Source: Muscardinus avellanarius (lineage: Eukaryota > Chordata > Mammalia > Rodentia > Gliridae). Taken from it: DNA of 64,000 nucleotides. The notes under the pieces were generated by a model. That model worked only from the letters and a program-made list of their open reading frames with translations. It had not been told where the DNA came from and did not search any database. The stretch's first letter is position 1. Each line of letters begins with the position of its first letter. The translations under genes were made by a program, and so were the position numbers. The stretch lies in contig OY726564.1 in the NCBI GenBank assembly GCA_963383645.1, positions 111,701,040 to 111,765,039 of the forward strand. The letters run 5' to 3'. Shown here in pieces: positions 11,290-23,231 of the stretch.

Positions 11290-11970
11290 AAGCATGGCTT
11301 TGACATTATTATTATTGTTGCAACCACTTTGGAAAACTGTATGGATGAAGCTCAGAAGAATGGGAACGAACTTACCACATGATCCAACAATACCACTGCT
11401 GGGTATCCACCCAAAAGATTGGACGTTTCAAAATCAAAAATAAAACAATCCAGGTGCATGTGTATCTGTGTTCACAGCCGCACAATTCACCTCTGCCAAA
11501 CTACAGAACCAGCCAACATGCCCATCGACAGAAGAATGGGTTACAAGCCTATGGGATACGGACACAACGGAATCTTACTCAGCCATAAAAACACAATTAC
11601 GTCACTTACAGGGGGACATTGTGCTAAATGAGACTGGTCAGTCACAAAAATTGTTCTCCCTAATATGTGAAAGCTAGGGAGAAAATGGGTCATGGGGGGA
11701 CGCTAGATGAAGAAGGAGAGGCCCTAGAGGAGCAAATGCGGCGACCTGAGGAGACCGGAGGGGGCGAGGAGGATTCTCTCATGTTCGTGATGTACATTAA
11801 CAAACATATCGAAGTCAATCATTAAGCCAAACATGAGAAGTTGGGGGGGGGGGGAATGAGGTGGGAATTGGGGAAGGGCTAATTGGGTGATGTGCGCATG
11901 TGTGCCTCCACCATCTTGTGCTCCGATAAGATGTATGACTATAATATACCCATAAAAAATTTAAAAAATT
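11290..11970 (+). mobile_element. L1 3' fragment, degraded
   Basis: It matches the familiar end of mammalian L1 ORF2 and its 3' region: CCACTTTGGAAAACTGTATGG, CTGCTGGGTATCCACCCAAAAG, then the 'cannot run on' style tail AATCTTACTCAGCCATAAAAAC. The reading frames are broken, and no ORF1 or 5' end is present. A run of 11 G lies near 11845. Confidence 0.82.
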
Positions 11971-12009
11971 ATGATTGTTGTTGTTATCAGTAATAGTAGT
12001 AGTAAAAGT

Positions 12010-12081
12010 AGGAGTGCTGAGGATTGCGCCCCAGGGCATTCTCATTCTGTCTTTAAGCTACACCCCCAGACCTTCACGTTT
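12010..12081 (-). mobile_element. ID half of an old SINE split by a later insertion
   Basis: GGAGTGCTGAGGATTGCGCCCCAGGGCATTCTC... is the right half of an old minus-strand copy. Its B1 half resumes at 12324. Confidence 0.78.
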
Positions 12082-12125
12082 TTTTCTTTAATTTTGCTCT
12101 TTCTTTCTTTCTCTTTCTTTCTTTC

Positions 12126-12323
12126 TTTTTTTTTTTTTTTTGTGGTACTGGGGTTCCTGGAAGCCCTTCTACCTCCAGGCTACACTCCCAGGCCTATTTT
12201 TACATTTTTGTTTGGAAACAGGGTCTCCTAAGCCAGCGCACACGGCTGGCTTCGAACCTGCGCGATCCTCCTGTCTCTGCCTCCCAAGCGCGGGGATGAC
12301 AAGCGTGCCCACCACGCCCGGCT
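12126..12323 (-). mobile_element. B1-dID SINE, young subfamily, nested
   Basis: Typical young copy (GGTACTGGGGTTCCTGGAAGCCC... to CACCACGCCCGGC) lying between the two halves of an older SINE in the same orientation. (TTTC)n at about 12100-12125 precedes it. Confidence 0.9.
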
Positions 12324-12450
12324 TTTTTTTTTTAATTTTGAAACAAGTCTCACTGAATTGCTGAGGCCGACCTTGAACCCGGGCTCCTCCTCCTCTCAAC
12401 CTCCTCCATATTGGGATCACAAGCATGCCTCCACCACGATGCCCAGCCGG
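12324..12450 (-). mobile_element. B1 half of the split old SINE
   Basis: AATTTTGAAACAAGTCTCACTGAATTGCTGAGG... continuing to CACCACGATGCCCAGCC completes the copy begun at 12010. Confidence 0.8.
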
Positions 12451-13003
12451 CACCGACTTCTCTGGCACATTTCCATAGCATCAATGACTTGGATACAGAC
12501 ATTTTAAAAAGTTCTCTTCCAAGAAGCTGCATCAAAAGTTCCGTAGAATCCCAGTGCTATCGCCTGTTTGCTCCAGATTTACCGTGACCTGTCTGGCCAT
12601 GTGCGGGGAGAGAATTTCTAGGTCTCTTAGAAATCAGGATGGAGGCTATTACATGGATTTTTCAAGGATATAAAACTATTGCAAAAGATATCTGCATTTC
12701 CCTCCAATTGTGTCCTTAAAACCATCTACCAAATCCCGCTTTTAAATTTCCTCCTCATAATGTATTTGAAATAAAATAAATATTGCCTGTGAATGCATAA
12801 CTCAATGATGTAATAAAAAGAATATGATAACCTATGCTAAAGATAAAGTTAGATTGTTGTATGCCCATAAAACCCCACTAATGATAATAGTGTTAAACTG
12901 CAGTGAAACATTACTCAGAGCTGTGTCTGACCCGTCGCTTAGTGGGAGTCCAGGGGCTTTTTACCAGGGTTCTTCTTGGAATAACTCATTAGCTCTACAT
13001 CTT
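12451..13003. other. Unassigned intronic sequence
   Basis: No gene or named repeat seen. Confidence 0.5.
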
Positions 13004-13205
13004 TTTTTTTTTTTTTTTTGGTAGGCCAGTGGTAGTGGGGATTGATTGAACCCCAGGACACTCTACCTCTAAGCTACGCCCTCAACCTTCTTTTATGTTG
13101 AAACAGGGTCTCAATAGGTTGCTGAGGCTGGCTGTGAACCTGCAATCCTCCTATCTCAGCCTCCTACATACCAGAATTACAAGTGTGCACCACCACACCT
13201 GGCTT
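13004..13205 (-). mobile_element. B1-dID SINE, old
   Basis: Poly-T, then a diverged ID half (GGGGATTGATTGAACCCCAGGACACTCTACC) and a B1 half ending CACCACACCTGGCT. Confidence 0.85.
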
Positions 13206-13739
13206 ATCTCTACATTTTAAAAGACGTGCACTAACTCTTGAGTACAGAGCAATATCAATAGACATCTTATGGTAACTATAATTTAAAATCACTCTTCAAC
13301 TTCATGGGTCCAGATCTCAGCTCTGCCGCTTACTAGGGTTCTGTCACCTCCCAGGATACTGCACTGCAGAGGAGGCGGCCCAGGCTGGTGACGTGGGCGT
13401 GCTTCCTGACGGTGGAGAAAGGGGCAACCAAGAGCCCCCAACCTGGCCACGGGGCCCTGCAGACTCTTAGCGGGTCCCTGAAGGCAAGACCATTTTGCTA
13501 CTAATACAAAGATGCCATTGCCTTTTTACCTGTCTTTCTCTCATGAGTGTCCAGGGCTTTCCAAATACCTCAGGACACTTGATAATGAAACAGTAAATGC
13601 AGAAGCAGCTTTGAGATTCTAAGGATATAAAAATATCAGAAAAGATAAATCGGCATTTTCCTACCATTTACCATTACTCCAGAGGCTGAAGAGATTGGCA
13701 ATCTCTTGCAAGTTGTACAGTAATACACATCAGTGTATT
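13206..13739. other. Unassigned intronic sequence
   Basis: No gene seen. 13490-13675 has the look of an old interspersed repeat (AATACAAAGATGCCATTGCCTTTTTACC) but I cannot name it. Confidence 0.4.
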
Positions 13740-14225
13740 GAAAAAGTATCCGCGCTCGCGTGCTGACTCAGCATTCTCCCAACAGCCGAGACTTGGAGAC
13801 AATTTAAATACCCGTGACGGATGAGAGAATTACGAACAGGTAGTGCATATACACAACGGAATACTATTCAGACTTTAGAAAGGACGCCCTATCATTTGCA
13901 ATAACGTGGATAAACTGGGGGGGGGGGGGAACATGCTAAACAAGGTAAGCCAGGAGAGAAAGACTCATACGGCACGAGCTCACTCCGTGAAAACAAATCC
14001 AGGTCAAACTCCCCGGAGCAGACGGAGCAGACAGTGGGCTGGTGGTCAGCAGAGGCCGGGGCGCCGGGGAGGGGCCTGGGTCAAAGGATACATAGCTGCA
14101 GTATACAAGAGCAGGTCCTAAGGCAAAAAGATCAGTAACCGGCTCAACGTACAACACCGCGGCCATAGATGACAACAGTGTGTGGTATTGCTGAAAACTG
14201 TAAGAGAATAAAAAATAAAGAGATC
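13740..14225 (+). mobile_element. L1 3' UTR fragment
   Basis: CAACAGCCGAGACTTGGAGACAATTTAAATACCCGTGACGGATGAGAGAATTACG...ACGGAATACTATTCAGACTTTAGAAAGG is the standard L1 3' end. It reaches the terminal region (GTGTGGTATTGCTGAAAACTG) and an A-rich tail. A 12-G run lies at about 13918-13929. Confidence 0.85.
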
Positions 14226-15225
14226 TGAAGAAAACGTACAATATCACCACTCTTCTCACTAAATTATTCTGGCACTGGAAAATAGTTCTTTTTAAAAATG
14301 CCAGGTTAATATATAGCGGTCTTAATATTATTGTTTAAATGAATGGAATGTGCTTTTAAATTTCTCAGTTTTGACTTCCAACATGGAGAATAGGAATAAA
14401 TAAAATCCATGTAAACAGAAACTGTTCAGGGTCCTTAATAATTTTTAAGAATATAACGCAATCCTGAGACGAAAATGTTTGAGAGCTGCTGTAATAGACA
14501 CATAAATTAGATTCTCAGGGCCCAGACTGCGAACTTGGATCCAATCAAAAACCTGTCAGAAAGAATCGCGATTAAGAAGCGTGGTGCCATTGGGACCGCC
14601 TGGTGAAAGCAAAGGAGGAGAGCCCTCTCGACATTACAGCATGCAAGGTCAGCTGACAGAGGGGACAGAGGAAGCCACGCGCGTGAGAAGGCGTGTCTGC
14701 CTGCCTGCCTTTCTCCGGCCACTTAATGACTTAACGAATGGTGATTAGCTGTGGCATGCTTCGACACACGAGTGTATGTGATTTGTGATTCAAATCAGCA
14801 AACTCCGTGAGTTATAATTTATAGCAATTTTCTGTTCCCTGTCTCAAGGTGACAATAGCCCTTTAACTCTTATGCAGCAATGGTCTACGATCGCGCTCCC
14901 ATTTCTTTCCCGTTTCTTGTCCCTGTGAAGTCTCTGCTACCTCGACCTCTTCACCTAAGCTTTTAAAGGGGGCAAAGGAATTCCACCAATACAAAGATCC
15001 CTGCACCTGCCTTTTTGGCTTAAAGGATAACACCTTCCATAATTTAAAAATCAGAGAGTACAAAACAGCTCATGATTGCTCTTCCCCGAGGCAACTATTT
15101 TTTTCTAATAATGATTAGCACTATACCTAAATATCCATAAGTTTATATTGTTATTGCCTGACCTATTCTGTTTAAAGTTTGTCCATGGGTTCCTGCTATA
15201 ATATCTGGAGCTCCATTTTATTTTT
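14226..15225. other. Unassigned intronic sequence
   Basis: No gene or recognisable repeat. Open frames are short and unlike known families. Confidence 0.5.
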
Positions 15226-15424
15226 TTGGAGGGGGCTAGGTATTGAAGCCAAGGACATTCTACCTCTGGTGTACCTCCAGACCTTTTTCCTTTTGGGAGT
15301 GGGGACAGTCTCACTAGGATGCTGAAAGTCTCTTTACCACATTGCTAAGATTGACCAAGAATCTGTGACCCTTCTGTCTCAGCTTTCCAAGGCCTGGAAT
15401 TATAGGTGTGCAGCACCACGCCCC
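15226..15424 (-). mobile_element. B1-dID SINE, old, diverged
   Basis: GGGGGCTAGGTATTGAAGCCAAGGACATTCTACC (ID half) to AGCACCACGCCCC (B1 head). Confidence 0.83.
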
Positions 15425-16261
15425 ATTTCGTTTTTAAGTAGCAACACTCACTATGAGCACTTTTTAGTTTTCAAGACTCTCTTCTTCAATTTTATGTCAC
15501 TAGGTGTCATCCCCAAAGAAACTGCCAACGTCTACAAATGTGCACAAGATGTTTGTTAGTTTGGCTTTGTGACTTTTCACGTGAAGGGTCTTCATTACAG
15601 AACAAAGACCTGCTATTTGCACTCTGTATTTTAAATAAACAATTTCATCTAAATTCTTTTACAAAGAATTGAACACACCAAGAGAAAAATCTACAAGAAA
15701 AATCCTCTATCAAAATCAATAAGGTACAAATAAATGTTATGATTTAAAATACCTGCCATATTGGTCAAAAACATGACATAGGTAATAAAATTTCCATTAT
15801 AACAAACAATAATTTCCTAGAAAAGCAGCAATCATCAATAGCTTCTAGAATCAAAGTTTAGGATTATTTGTTTAGGTAGCAATAATCCCGTGATTAGCAG
15901 ACATCATATTACAAACCGGATCACACTGCAAACGACTGAGGGGTGCTATAAAATAACTATTTTAAATGAACTTACTGGGAAAGAGTCAAAAGTATATAAA
16001 AGTACCTAACGAGGACTAACAAAATGAGTCTTACATGAATGATTAAATCGTAATAAAAGCAGTTGGGTTAGAATGGCAACAACTGTCTTTCCTTGATGCC
16101 CATACGTACGTGTGGCCACCCAGCAATTCAGCGCAACGAGGGGCACTGGGAGGAGGACCAGGCTGTCGGGGGCTTAACTCCATTCCTTGACAGCATGATA
16201 GCATGGCAGACAAAGGATCGGAGTGGAGGCCAGGAAACTGGTACATACATCTCTGTGTTTA
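15425..16261. other. Unassigned AT-rich sequence
   Basis: No gene or named repeat seen. Confidence 0.5.
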
Positions 16262-16440
16262 AAATTTAACCTACACCTGTAAGCCCAGCACTTGGGGAGC
16301 TGAAACCGGAGGACCTCAGATTCATGGCCAGCCTCTGCAACTTAGGGAGACCCCGCACCAAAATAAAAAGTAAAACAGGGCTGGGGGGTAGCTCAGAGAT
16401 ACAATGCTCTTGCCTTCAATCCTCAGTAATACACACACAA
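16262..16440 (+). mobile_element. B1-dID SINE, old, 5'-truncated
   Basis: ACACCTGTAAGCCCAGCACTTGGGGAGC through GGGCTGGGGGGTAGCTCAGAGATACAATGC, ending in a short CA tail. Confidence 0.83.
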
Positions 16441-17823
16441 AAAAACTCAACTATCCTGAATAACATATATATGTCCATGTTTAAATGTTCATTCTTTCTG
16501 ACCAGAAAAATATAACTTGAAGCAAAATCTTTAGCATTTGGGGATCTAGAAAAGAGTATATTTACACCACTGTCACAGCTGCCCCCACTGTCCAGGTGAA
16601 CCACGTAGATCCGGACGGCTAAGGCCTTCTGAATTCCAGATGGCCTGCTGCCCATGTGCAAATTAAAAGATTACGGAGAGGCTGAAGGCTAACGGGGGGC
16701 CATTATGCTCTGAAAAAAAATAACATGGCTTCTTACTGTTGGCAAGATTATGGATTTCAGTTGTCTCCTGCTCCTTCCAGGAAGACGATGTGTTGGAGCA
16801 TGGCATGTAATTTCTAGCATGGCCTCAAGCATCACCTTTTTCGGCATGCATTTATTCTCTGCGTGTCTCCATTTTAGAGTAAGATGGGCTACAACGACTG
16901 CCCTCTTACCTTTCAGAAGTCATGTGGCATCTCAGTTGGAAGATCTGTGACCTAATAAGAAGGTGGCCAGCGGCCAGTGGCTGAAGTAGGGGCCATGAGT
17001 TGTATTAACGGCCGCTCCCTCGGTCCCTGGGAACAGTCGGCTCTCAGCTCTCACTATGAGCAAATACTGGAATGTTATGTCCCAAATGGTAGGTCCAGTC
17101 TTCTAATGAGCACACTCGTGTTGTGAGTTAATAAAGAAATCCTCCGATTTTCTTAACTAATTAGAATTAAAGTTGCTTTATTGTTTATTAAAAGTCATCA
17201 AGAACACTTCACGATAGGACAAGTTGTGTAAAGAAGTGTTATCCTTTGAAAATCCCACCAAGAGAAAAATTAACCAGAGGATTTGGTAGAGTCAGAAAAC
17301 TGAATCAAATGGAAAAAGCACGCTCAGTATACTTGCGAATGAATACTCTAGTAGCCATGGGAAGAAAACACAAGCATGAAATTTTGATTTCTCCTAGGTA
17401 GAAATTATAGCTTAATTTATTCTAGTTCTAGTTTTCTAAATTTGCACTGTTCAGAGCAGGCTTGCTTGATTGTAAACATTTAAAATCACATACGAGCCTC
17501 GAGATTCTACTACAACCAAAGGAACTGCAGACTTATCAACACCTCTTTTTCACTGAAAACTTACATCTCTGCTAAGTGTTTTGTTGGAAAAGAAACTATT
17601 CCCATCCTCCCTAATATGCATCCTTATCAGTACATTTATTTATACATTTTATGCTTAATGTCTAAGCGGTCCTTTGTCTATCGCGTCCTTCCATATGACT
17701 GACAGGGTACGATTGACTGGCTTTTAGTGGTGTTCTAAGCATCAATTTAAATATGAAAGTTTTAATCAGGTTAGAATCAAGAGTCTCCCATTTTAGGTCT
17801 TGTTTCCTTAAGAAACAAATCAA
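16441..17823. other. Unassigned intronic sequence
   Basis: No gene or named repeat in this SINE-free stretch. Confidence 0.45.
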
Positions 17824-17958
17824 GGCAGAGGCTGTAGCTCAGTGACAGAGCCTCGCCCAGCATGTGCGAGGCCCGGGCTCCACGCCTGCAATCCTGCACT
17901 TGAGAAGCTGAGAAGGACCAAGACGGGGCAGGCATGTAAGGACCCAGCCACACCTACA
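17824..17958 (+). mobile_element. ID plus B1 composite (B4-like)
   Basis: Here an ID element comes first (GAGGCTGTAGCTCAGTGACAGAGCCTCGCCCAGCATGTGCGAGG), retaining the tRNA-like middle that dID lacks, followed by a B1-like part (CTGCAATCCTGCACTTGAGAAGCTGAG). This order is that of the ancient B4 family. Confidence 0.65.
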
Positions 17959-18526
17959 AACAAGAGCCAGAAGCAAAACACAGAAACAAGAAAAGTGTCT
18001 GCCAGTGAGAATGTCAGAGCCGTGCCAGCACATTTCCATCTTAATTCGGCTTCTCTTTCTTGCTTAAATGTCTGGTCATTCTTGAGGTAAGAAAAACGGA
18101 TGTGGATAGCACTTAGATGGTATTTTTGTCTTGACAGTCAACCAAATTAATGTACCTGGAAAGTCAAATAATTAGTGACCTGAATTAGAATCTCAGGATG
18201 AATGTTGTTTCGCTAGGATAAACTATATGATCGCTGTCTCTCTTATTAAACCTCTCTGGTTATTGGAACTCAGCACATGGCGCTCCAGCCCTGTAAAGAT
18301 GCCGATCTCCTCTCCAGTGGCTCCTTTGACACCGGGGTGTCAAAGGAGCACTGGGCAGGAGCACCTGGCCGTGCGGTGGGGTTTATCTGTGCCCTGTGAT
18401 GACAAAGCACAGCTGAGAAAAGCCACAGAAGCTCTTTGGAAACTCAAACAGGTCTCTAGAACCCAGTCCCTTTACCCAAGTTGCCTCTGAAAGTGTTCTA
18501 TGGAGTCAGTCAAGAGCACTGGACAT
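17959..18526. other. Unassigned intronic sequence
   Basis: No gene seen. The short inverted repeat AGTGGCTCCTTTGACAC / GTGTCAAAGGAGCACT sits near 18317-18352. Confidence 0.45.
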
Positions 18527-18720
18527 GGCAGCCTACACCTGTAATCCCAGTACTTGGGAGGCTGAGACAGGAGGATCGCGGTTCATGGCCAGCCTCAGCG
18601 ACTTAGTGAGGCCCTCTGCAACTCAGTGAGACCCTGTTTCAAAATAAAGAATAAAAAAATAGGGCTGGGGCGGAGCTCAGAGATAGAATGTCCCTGGGTT
18701 CAATCCCCAGTACTGCAAGA
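18527..18720 (+). mobile_element. B1-dID SINE, old
   Basis: Complete dimer from ACTGGACATGGCAGCCTACACC to GTTCAATCCCCAGTACTGC. Confidence 0.88.
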
Positions 18721-18724
18721 AAAA

Positions 18725-18760
<36 letters not shown>

Positions 18761-18761
18761 A
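18721..18761. repeat. (AAAT)n microsatellite
   Basis: About ten TAAA units between the SINE and the extra ID monomer. Confidence 0.93.
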
Positions 18762-18815
18762 GAGCTGGGGTATAGCTGGAGGTAGAATGCCTCTGGGTTC
18801 AATACCTTGTATCAA
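18762..18815 (+). mobile_element. Extra ID-derived monomer
   Basis: AGAGCTGGGGTATAGCTGGAGGTAGAATGCC...TTCAATACC: a second ID half after the dimer and its AAAT tail. Confidence 0.8.
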
Positions 18816-19368
18816 GAAAGAAAAAGAAAAAAACCAGAAGGAGATTGAGGAGCTGGACTGGACAGTCCTAGCAAATGAGGATGGATTGTGGTCTCCCATT
18901 AAGAGGTAGTGAGAGCGCAGGGGAGGAGCACAGGCACCGTAAGAGGCTTCTCTGGCAGCCGGAAGGCCCAGTCCTGGCCCCTGTGCTCCTGGTGTGAGGA
19001 CATGCGGGCCTGGGCTTCAGCACCTGGTGGGGAAATGGAGTGGCGAAGATGAATTTGATGCTGTTATCTACGTCAACGGCCCGGTTTTGGTTGGGTCTGT
19101 AAAAATTGCAAATTGTTCAAAGTGGCTGATGGTGCTGTGATCTGACTGGCGAGGACGGGGCGGTGGAGGGAGGAGAAGGCTCAGGGAGGATGGAGGAGGC
19201 CTCAGGACTTCAGGTCATTTCTATTAAGATGCCAGCACACTTCAAGAACACAAGTTCAGGAAAGAGCTAGAAATGTGGCTTTAGAGCCCAGGAAGCTTGA
19301 AGAATGAAAATAAATGTTATGAATGTTTGAGAGCCATATAGGGATAAAATTAAGAAAATAAAGGGCGG
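18816..19368. other. Unassigned intronic sequence
   Basis: No gene or named repeat seen. Confidence 0.5.
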
Positions 19369-19557
19369 GGGTACTGGGAATAGAACCTAGGGGCATTCTG
19401 CCTCTGGGCTAGCCCCATTATACTTTTTATTTGAAACAGGGTCTCCCTAAGTTACTGAGAGTCTCAGAAGTTGCGAAATCTGTGCATGAACCTGCACTCC
19501 TCATATCTCTGACTCCCAAGTACTGGGTTTAGAGGTATGCGCCACCAAGCCCAGCTG
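19369..19557 (-). mobile_element. B1-dID SINE, old
   Basis: GTACTGGGAATAGAACCTAGGGGCATTCTGCC to GCCACCAAGCCCAGCT. Confidence 0.86.
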
Positions 19558-19607
19558 AAATAAAGTTGTGTTTGTTGTCGTTGTTTTTGGTTTTTATGTT
19601 GTTGTTA

Positions 19608-19800
19608 CAGAAGATTGAACCCAGGGGAATTCTATCTCAAAGCTACACTCCCGGCCCTTTTTATTTTTTGTTTTGAAACAGAGTCTTGCTAGGTTGATGA
19701 GAGTTTTACTAAATTGCTGAGGCCAGTCTCGAACCTGTGATCCTCCTGGCTCAGCCTCCCAAGCACTGGGATAATAGGCATGTGTCACCACTCCAACTTA
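19608..19800 (-). mobile_element. B1-dID SINE, old
   Basis: AGATTGAACCCAGGGGAATTCTATC to GTGTCACCACTCCAACT. Confidence 0.85.
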
Positions 19801-19824
19801 AAGAACTTTTAAGGTATGGATTTG

Positions 19825-19880
19825 AGGAAGGAAAGAAGGGAGGAAGGGAAGGAGGAAGGGAGAGAGGGAGGGAAGACAGA
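19825..19880. repeat. GGAA/GGGA purine tract
   Basis: Almost uninterrupted A/G with GGAAGGGA units. Confidence 0.85.
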
Positions 19881-21369
19881 TTATTGAAGCATGCCTATAT
19901 TTGCAGTGTGAAAAAGAAAGGATAATAAATGACTTGTCAGGGTTGAGAAGAGCATTGAAAACATCCAGCAATTTCAACTGGTCACCATATCACATTCTTG
20001 TACGTTAGCTGAGGATGAGAGAGGAAAGAGGAGGAAGCGCTGCGGGTCAGGGTACCACTGTGTGTACAGGCGTACATAAGTTGAAATAAGGCATGATTAA
20101 TGTTTTTAATTTATAAGCATCTACGCTATGACTTCACGCACTTGGCTTCTTCAGCAAGGACATTGTACAGAATAAGTATTATATCTTATCAGTCAGTAGT
20201 CCCACTGGGCTCACTTGATCACACAGAGATTTCTAGCTAGGCTTCACTATTTTGAAGGCAACGCATTCAACCTAAAAGAAAGAAAGAAAGGGCTTCTGAG
20301 CAAAAGGTTTTCATCATTCTCCCAGCCTTAATTATCTTACTCCAATACTATCTGAGACTAGCTATTTTTACTCAGAGATTTCTTAGCCAAAGATGCTCTA
20401 ATTACCTTGCCCTGAATAGACTCTCCTCATCCCTATTTACACAGAGTTCTGAACATTTAAAATTCACCAGTAGTTTTGAGAAGGTGGTATAATACTACAT
20501 TGCTTCAATTTAATTAAATGTAAAATGCAAATGTGCTGCTTTTTAATGTCCAGCAAAGCGAACACAGCTAAACAAGACTGGAATATTCTATAGAAATAAT
20601 TAATCAGGCGTCTGAATGTCAGAGCCGCGGTTCGTTAGAGTCATAGTGTTTATCCCGTTGTTTCCAGGATGAGAAGAAAATACATTTTCAAATGACAACA
20701 TGTGGAATTTGCTCAGAAAGGACAGTAATTTCCACGAGATATCCTTGGTCTTGGTATGTCTCACAGACGCATCACGCTGTGAATAACTTTCCTGAGGAAT
20801 GAGGCTGTAACAATTTCTCCAGCACTCCCAGGGGAAGACATCGCTCTCAGATAGAGAACTGTAGAATACACAATTGCAAATGACATGCCAATTCATCAAA
20901 TGTCATCTGGTCTTAACTGCTTTTTCCCTAGCCGTGGCCCCATTTAGCCAAGAAAAAAAAAAATCAAGATTCTTCCAAAGGGAATATGGCAGAAATGATG
21001 AAAAACTATATTAATAAGTAAGAAAATAACCTCAAGATTCAATAACAAAGTAAACTGTATTGGTTCAGAGGGAAAGCAAAAGACTGAGACTGAGTACCTA
21101 ACAGGCTTACTAAATATAGACTTGAGCTTTAATGAAAGCCCACTGTATAAAACCACACTGAAGAGACATTCTCTGCCGGGTTGGTAGAATTTAGGGAAAA
21201 AAAAAACAAAAACAAAAACAAAAAGATCAGCGCTCTCGGGCCTGGCTTTGCAAAAGAATGCTAAATAGTAAAAATAATTTTGGTCAAATAGTCAAAAAAT
21301 TTTTGGACAAAATATGCAGATTCCCCCTACAAAAAAAAAAAACCTAAAGAAATAAATTAAAGAAGATCT
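19881..21369. other. Unassigned intronic sequence
   Basis: No gene or named repeat up to the L1 fragment. A short (GAAA)n run is near 20277. Confidence 0.45.
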
Positions 21370-22260
21370 TAGAAGAAGAAAGGATTTCTGATATTCTTGG
21401 ATGGGCAGAATAAATATCAAAATGGCTGTCCTACCAAAGGCGATCTACAGATTCAATGCGATCCCTATTAAAATACTATGGTCATTCTTTACAAATCTAG
21501 AAAAATCAGTCATTAAATTCATATAGAACAACAAAGGACACAAAATAGCCAAAATAGTTCCCAGCTAAAGAACCATGTAGAAGGCATCACAATACTTAAG
21601 TTTCAACTATACCAGAAAGCCACAATAATAAAAAATCAGCATGGAGCCGAGCATGGTGGCGCATGTCATCCCAGCATTTGGGAGGCTGAGACAAGAGAAT
21701 CATGGCTCCCAAAAAGCCTCAGCTACTTAGTGAGGCCCTTATAACTCAGTGATACCCTGCTCAAAATAAAGAATAAAAAATAGGGTGTAGTTCGGAGGTA
21801 GAATGCCCCTGGGAGTTATCCCTAGTACTGAAAAAAAAAAAAAAAAGAAAGAAAGAAAAGAAAAAGAAAAGAAAAGAAAGCACAGTATTGTTAAAAAAAA
21901 AAAAAGTAGACACATAGACCAATGGAGCAGAATAGAAAACTCAGAATAAATCCATGCACTTATAGCCAATTGATTTTTGACAAAGGGGCTAAAAACCTAT
22001 GCTAGAAAAGATAACCTTTTCAATAAATGGTGTTGGCAAAACTGGTTATCCATAAGAAAAAAATGGAAATAAATCCCACTTTCTCATCCTGTACAAGAGT
22101 CAATTCAAGATGAATCAAAGATCTGGAAATTAGATCAGAGACCTTGCAGCTACTTGAAGAGGGCGTAAGATCAAAATATATGAAATAAAATTGGTTTTCT
22201 AACTGTGATGAAAGTAGTATCCATGAAACCACCAGGATTTAGAAATAAATCAAGAAATAA
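21370..22260 (+). mobile_element. L1 ORF2 fragment, degraded, split by a SINE
   Basis: ATCAAAATGGCTGTCCTACC, TACAGATTCAATGCGATCCC and, after the SINE, AGACCAATGGAGCAGAATAG and AATTGATTTTTGACAAAGG are landmarks of the C-terminal part of mammalian L1 ORF2. Stops and shifts break the frame, and neither the reverse-transcriptase core nor the endonuclease is present. Confidence 0.9.
21645..21856 (+). mobile_element. B1-dID SINE inside the L1
   Basis: AGCCGAGCATGGTGGCGCATG to CCCTAGTACTG plus A-rich (GAAA)n tail. It postdates the L1 it interrupts. Confidence 0.87.
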
Positions 22261-22811
22261 TAAAACAAGGTAATGCACGTTCAGGGACTGCAACATTCCT
22301 TCGAAGAACTACAACAATAATTACTGTAGAGTCAAGAATGAAATCGATAAGGAAAATTAATTCAAAGGCATTCACTGCCACCGATACCAATCCCATAGCG
22401 TGGAACTTCCTGACATGAGCAGCAACAGGTGGCGTGGCTCATCGGGGTTTTCAGTTAAGCCGGGCAGCAGGCAAGCTGGGAAGGGTTCGTGGACTCTTCC
22501 CTTCCAAGACCAGGCTGCTGCTCCTCTAAGCAGCCTTTGTGGGGCTGATAGGGGAAAGGAAGGAGAGAATCGACAGGGAGCTGCCAGTGGTGAAAGGCCG
22601 AAGAGTGGGAGGGAGAAGGAGCAGAGGGAACTGATCAGAGAAGCAGGAAAGGGCGGGCGAGAGGACACAGAGGAGAGAAGGCGAGAGGCCGGAAGGGCAA
22701 GTGTGGGAGACAAAGACGGACAAACGCAGTGAGGCTGTGAAGAAAGGGTCAAAAGCAAAAGCGCAAGGCTTTGGGGTGGAGCATACTGTCCGTGTCCAGT
22801 GTGTGATTCCA
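22261..22811. other. Unassigned intronic sequence
   Basis: No gene supported. 22550-22740 is purine-rich and leaves frames open on both strands by composition alone. Confidence 0.5.
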
Positions 22812-23008
22812 GGCGAGGCACGGTGGTATCCAAGCACTTGGGAGGCTGAGTCAGGATGAGCATAGGTTCAAGGATAGCCTGAGCAATGGATGAGACTCCC
22901 GGCAACCTAGCAAGATCCTATTTCAAAACAGAAAGTAATAAGGGCTGGGAGTGGTGCTGAGAGATAGCATAACCCTGGCTTCAGGCCTCTGTACTGCCCC
23001 ACCCCAAA
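22812..23008 (+). mobile_element. B1-dID SINE, old
   Basis: AGGCGAGGCACGGTGGTATCC to TCTGTACTGCCCC. Confidence 0.84.
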
Positions 23009-23037
23009 AAAAGGAAAAGAAAAAGTATGAATTTCAA

Positions 23038-23231
23038 GAGGGCCTGGTGGCACATGCCTGTAATCCCAGTTTGGGGAAGCTGAAACAGGAGAACCACAGG
23101 TTAAAGGTCATAATGCTGTAACTTAGCAAGACCTAATTCAAAATAAAAAACAAAAGGTTGAGAAAGGGGGAAGATGTAGGTCAGTAGAAAAACGTCACTG
23201 ACTTCAATTCCCAGTACCAAAAAAGAAAAAA
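23038..23231 (+). mobile_element. B1-dID SINE, old, with TSD
   Basis: GGGCCTGGTGGCACATGCCTG to CAATTCCCAGTACC plus A-rich tail. AAAAGTATGAATT[T/C]CAA flanks it at 23021-23037 and 23232-23248. Confidence 0.88.

Noticed and set aside
11379..11677. Three overlapping frames of about 70 codons
   Set aside because: They lie in the degraded L1 3' fragment and represent no intact ORF.
12664..13680. Similarity between AAGGATATAAAACTATTGC (12.66 kb) and AAGGATATAAAAATATCAG (13.62 kb)
   Set aside because: Only about 35 bases of loose, AT-rich similarity; it may be chance or a shared old repeat.
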